Shown in pieces: positions 5,825 through 7,538 of a stretch of 7,538 nucleotides of DNA (positions are counted from its first letter, which is position 1; every line of letters begins with the position of its first letter). The position numbers and the translations under genes are program-made. The DNA lies in NCBI GenBank assembly GCA_028282185.1, contig JANQIJ010000182.1, positions 1-7,538 on the forward strand, written 5' to 3'. The notes under the pieces were generated by a model that was not told the DNA's origin, did not search any database, and was given only the letters and a program-made list of their open reading frames with translations. The stretch comes from Rhodospirillales bacterium (GTDB lineage: Bacteria; Pseudomonadota; Alphaproteobacteria; Rhodospirillales; Casp-alpha2).

Positions 5825-7538
5825 ATGCCTGAATTTTCCGTTCTCGGCAGTAAATCCCATCTGCCGCGCCCGGGAAACCCCGAATCCCTTGCTCTCGGCC
5901 GCGAAAAATGGCTACAGGCGGCTGCTGACGCCGGTGATCCAGCGGTCGAATCGGCGGCCATCGAGATTCTCGAGACCGCGGCGGAAGGTGAACTGCTGGC
6001 GGCCATCTTTGGCCACAGCCCTTTCCTGACCCAGGCGGCCACTCATGATCCGGCGTTTACCCTGGGGCTTGCCAGGCAAGGGCCGGAAAGTGCCATGACG
6101 GGGCTGCTCGCCGCCGTCCACAACACCCCCGCGAACGAAACGGAAGACGCCCTGAAACGCCGCCTTCGGACGATCAAGCGGCGCGCCGCACTGACCATCG
6201 CCTGGGCCGATATCGCCAATCTTTGGCCGCTTGAAGCCGTCACCGAAGCCCTGTCCGACCTGGCCGAGGCGACGCTTTGCGAGGCCCTTGCCTTCGGCCT
6301 GCGCGACGCCGCCCGTCGCGGCGGCCTGACCTTGTCGGACGCGGACGATCCGGCATCGGGTTGCGGCGTGATCGTTCTCGGCATGGGCAAACTGGGCGCT
6401 CGGGAACTGAACTACTCCAGCGATATCGACATCATCGTCCTGTTCGACCCCGAAGCAATCGACAGCGAACGGCCCGACGGTCTGCAGAACGTCATGATCC
6501 GTTTGGTCCGGCAGTTGGTCCGGATCATGGAAGAGCGCACGGCGGACGGCTACGTCTTCCGTACCGACCTGCGCCTGCGCCCCGACCCCGGCGCGACGCC
6601 GCTGGCGATTTCGGTGCTCGCCGCCGAGACCTATTACGAGAGTTTGGGCCAGAACTGGGAGCGGGCGGCGATGATCAAGGCTCGTCCCGTCGCCGGCGAC
6701 CTGAATGCCGGGGCGCGTTTCCTTGAATGGCTGACGCCCTTCATCTGGCGCAAATCCCTGGATTTCGCGGCGATCCAGGACATTCATTCGATCAAACGCC
6801 AGATCGACGCCCACCGCGGCGGCGACGGCATCAAGGTCGGCGGACATAACGTCAAGCTCGGCTTCGGCGGCATCCGCGAAATCGAATTCTTCGCCCAGAC
6901 CCAGCAACTGATCTGGGGCGGGCGGATCGCCGATCTCAGGCCCCGGCGAACCAAGGACGCGCTCGACGCCCTGGTCGCCTTCGGCCAATGCGACACCCAA
7001 ACGGCGAATGAATTGAAGGCCTGCTACGACTTCCTGCGCCGCGTCGAACACCGGATCCAGATGGTTGACGACGCGCAAACTCACCTTGTGCCCGAGGAAC
7101 CGGAAACCCTTGCGTGTTTCGCGGCCTTCCTGGGCTTTGCCGATCAAACGGCCTTCGCCGAGACGTTGACCGCCTGCCTGGAGACGGTACAGGCCCATTA
7201 TGGCGCCCTGTTTGGCGATGCGCCGGATCTGACCGCCGGTGGCGGCGCCGGCGGCAATCTGGTGTTCACCGGCACCGACCCCGACCCGGATACGCTGGAG
7301 ACGCTCCGCGGCATGGGGTTCGGCGCGCCGGACCGTGTCGACGCGCAAATCCGCGCCTGGCATCACGGCCGCTACCGGGCGACCCGCAGCAATCGGGCCC
7401 GCGAACTGCTGACGGAACTGCTGCCGTTGCTGCTGCGCGCCATGGCGGATACCCCGGAACCGGACGAAACCTTCTTGCGCTTCGACAACTTCCTGAAGGC
7501 CCTGCCGGCGGGCATTCAGCTTTTTTCCATGTTTCATT
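5825..7538 (+). CDS. glnE: Glutamine synthetase adenylyltransferase / adenylyl-removing enzyme GlnE, 5' part
   Basis: The first 571 codons of glnE, running off the window without a stop; the usual family length is about 940-1000 residues. GlnE adenylylates and de-adenylylates glutamine synthetase in the cytoplasm in response to PII and glutamine. The N-terminal adenylyl-removing nucleotidyltransferase domain is present and looks intact: 'GMGKLGARELNYSSDIDI' at residues 186-203 with catalytic Asp200 and Asp202, and 'RTDLRLRPDPG' at 246-256 with a third acidic residue, Asp248. The hallmark 'KLGFGGIREIEFFAQTQQL' (344-362) and 'CYDFLRRVEHRIQM' (400-413) follow, belonging to the helical linker region. 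The second, adenylylating catalytic domain must lie beyond the window. ATG 5825 is the only good start: an in-frame stop lies at 5786-5788, and a weak purine-rich GAAAG (5810-5814) lies 10 nt upstream. The gene is transcribed divergently from the AsmA-like gene. Confidence 0.96.
   Translation, partial: MPEFSVLGSKSHLPRPGNPESLALGREKWLQAAADAGDPAVESAAIEILETAAEGELLAAIFGHSPFLTQAATHDPAFTLGLARQGPESAMTGLLAAVHNTPANETEDALKRRLRTIKRRAALTIAWADIANLWPLEAVTEALSDLAEATLCEALAFGLRDAARRGGLTLSDADDPASGCGVIVLGMGKLGARELNYSSDIDIIVLFDPEAIDSERPDGLQNVMIRLVRQLVRIMEERTADGYVFRTDLRLRPDPGATPLAISVLAAETYYESLGQNWERAAMIKARPVAGDLNAGARFLEWLTPFIWRKSLDFAAIQDIHSIKRQIDAHRGGDGIKVGGHNVKLGFGGIREIEFFAQTQQLIWGGRIADLRPRRTKDALDALVAFGQCDTQTANELKACYDFLRRVEHRIQMVDDAQTHLVPEEPETLACFAAFLGFADQTAFAETLTACLETVQAHYGALFGDAPDLTAGGGAGGNLVFTGTDPDPDTLETLRGMGFGAPDRVDAQIRAWHHGRYRATRSNRARELLTELLPLLLRAMADTPEPDETFLRFDNFLKALPAGIQLFSMFH

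Noticed and set aside
5158..6042. A 294-codon open frame on the - strand crossing the divergent intergenic region
   Set aside because: It overlaps the AsmA-like gene in another frame and the start of glnE antisense; the composition is Arg/Pro/Gly-rich shadow sequence.
5912..7537. A 541-codon open frame on the - strand
   Set aside because: It lies wholly antisense to glnE, whose catalytic motifs are unmistakable on the + strand. The translation is Gln/Gly/Arg-rich with no recognisable domain. Long antisense frames are expected in GC-rich coding DNA.

Overview
This is a GC-rich window with dense, head-to-head and tail-to-tail packed genes. Its gene content and protein style (GlnE with alphaproteobacterial-looking motif spellings, an AsmA/YhdP-like envelope protein, PMT_2-type glycosyltransferases) suggest an alphaproteobacterium, perhaps Rhodospirillales-like. 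That placement is inferred from sequence style, not from a search. Four protein genes fill nearly everything. I see no rRNA, tRNA, CRISPR array, transposase or phage gene.

Layout. (1) Positions 1-791, + strand: the 3' part of a membrane glycosyltransferase of the GT39/ArnT-like (PMT_2) kind; its start lies outside the window. (2) Positions 788-2320, - strand: a complete paralogue of the same family. The two genes converge, overlap by 4 bp at their stop codons, and share a perfect 28-bp palindrome at the junction. Both proteins therefore end in Gly-Asp-Cys-Arg. (3) Positions 2334-5717, - strand: an 1127-residue AsmA/YhdP-like protein with one N-terminal membrane anchor, upstream of and probably co-transcribed with gene 2 (13-nt gap). 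(4) Positions 5718-5824: a 107-bp divergent intergenic region holding a strong inverted repeat that directly abuts the AsmA-like start codon. (5) Positions 5825 to the window end, + strand: the first 571 codons of glnE, the glutamine synthetase adenylyltransferase/adenylyl-removing enzyme. It has no stop inside the window and is covered by a long spurious antisense reading frame.

How the genes work together. The AsmA-like protein and the downstream glycosyltransferase form a likely envelope operon: a candidate inter-membrane lipid-handling protein together with an enzyme that would glycosylate a lipid or polymer on the periplasmic face. The convergent paralogue belongs to the same functional area. 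glnE is a nitrogen-control gene transcribed away from them, and nothing in the sequence ties it to the envelope genes beyond the shared divergent promoter region.

The most unusual structures are the palindromic tail-to-tail junction of the two paralogues, their shared four-cysteine periplasmic C-terminal domain, and the hairpin sitting against the AsmA-like start codon. I do not see convincing evidence of an entirely new multi-gene system.
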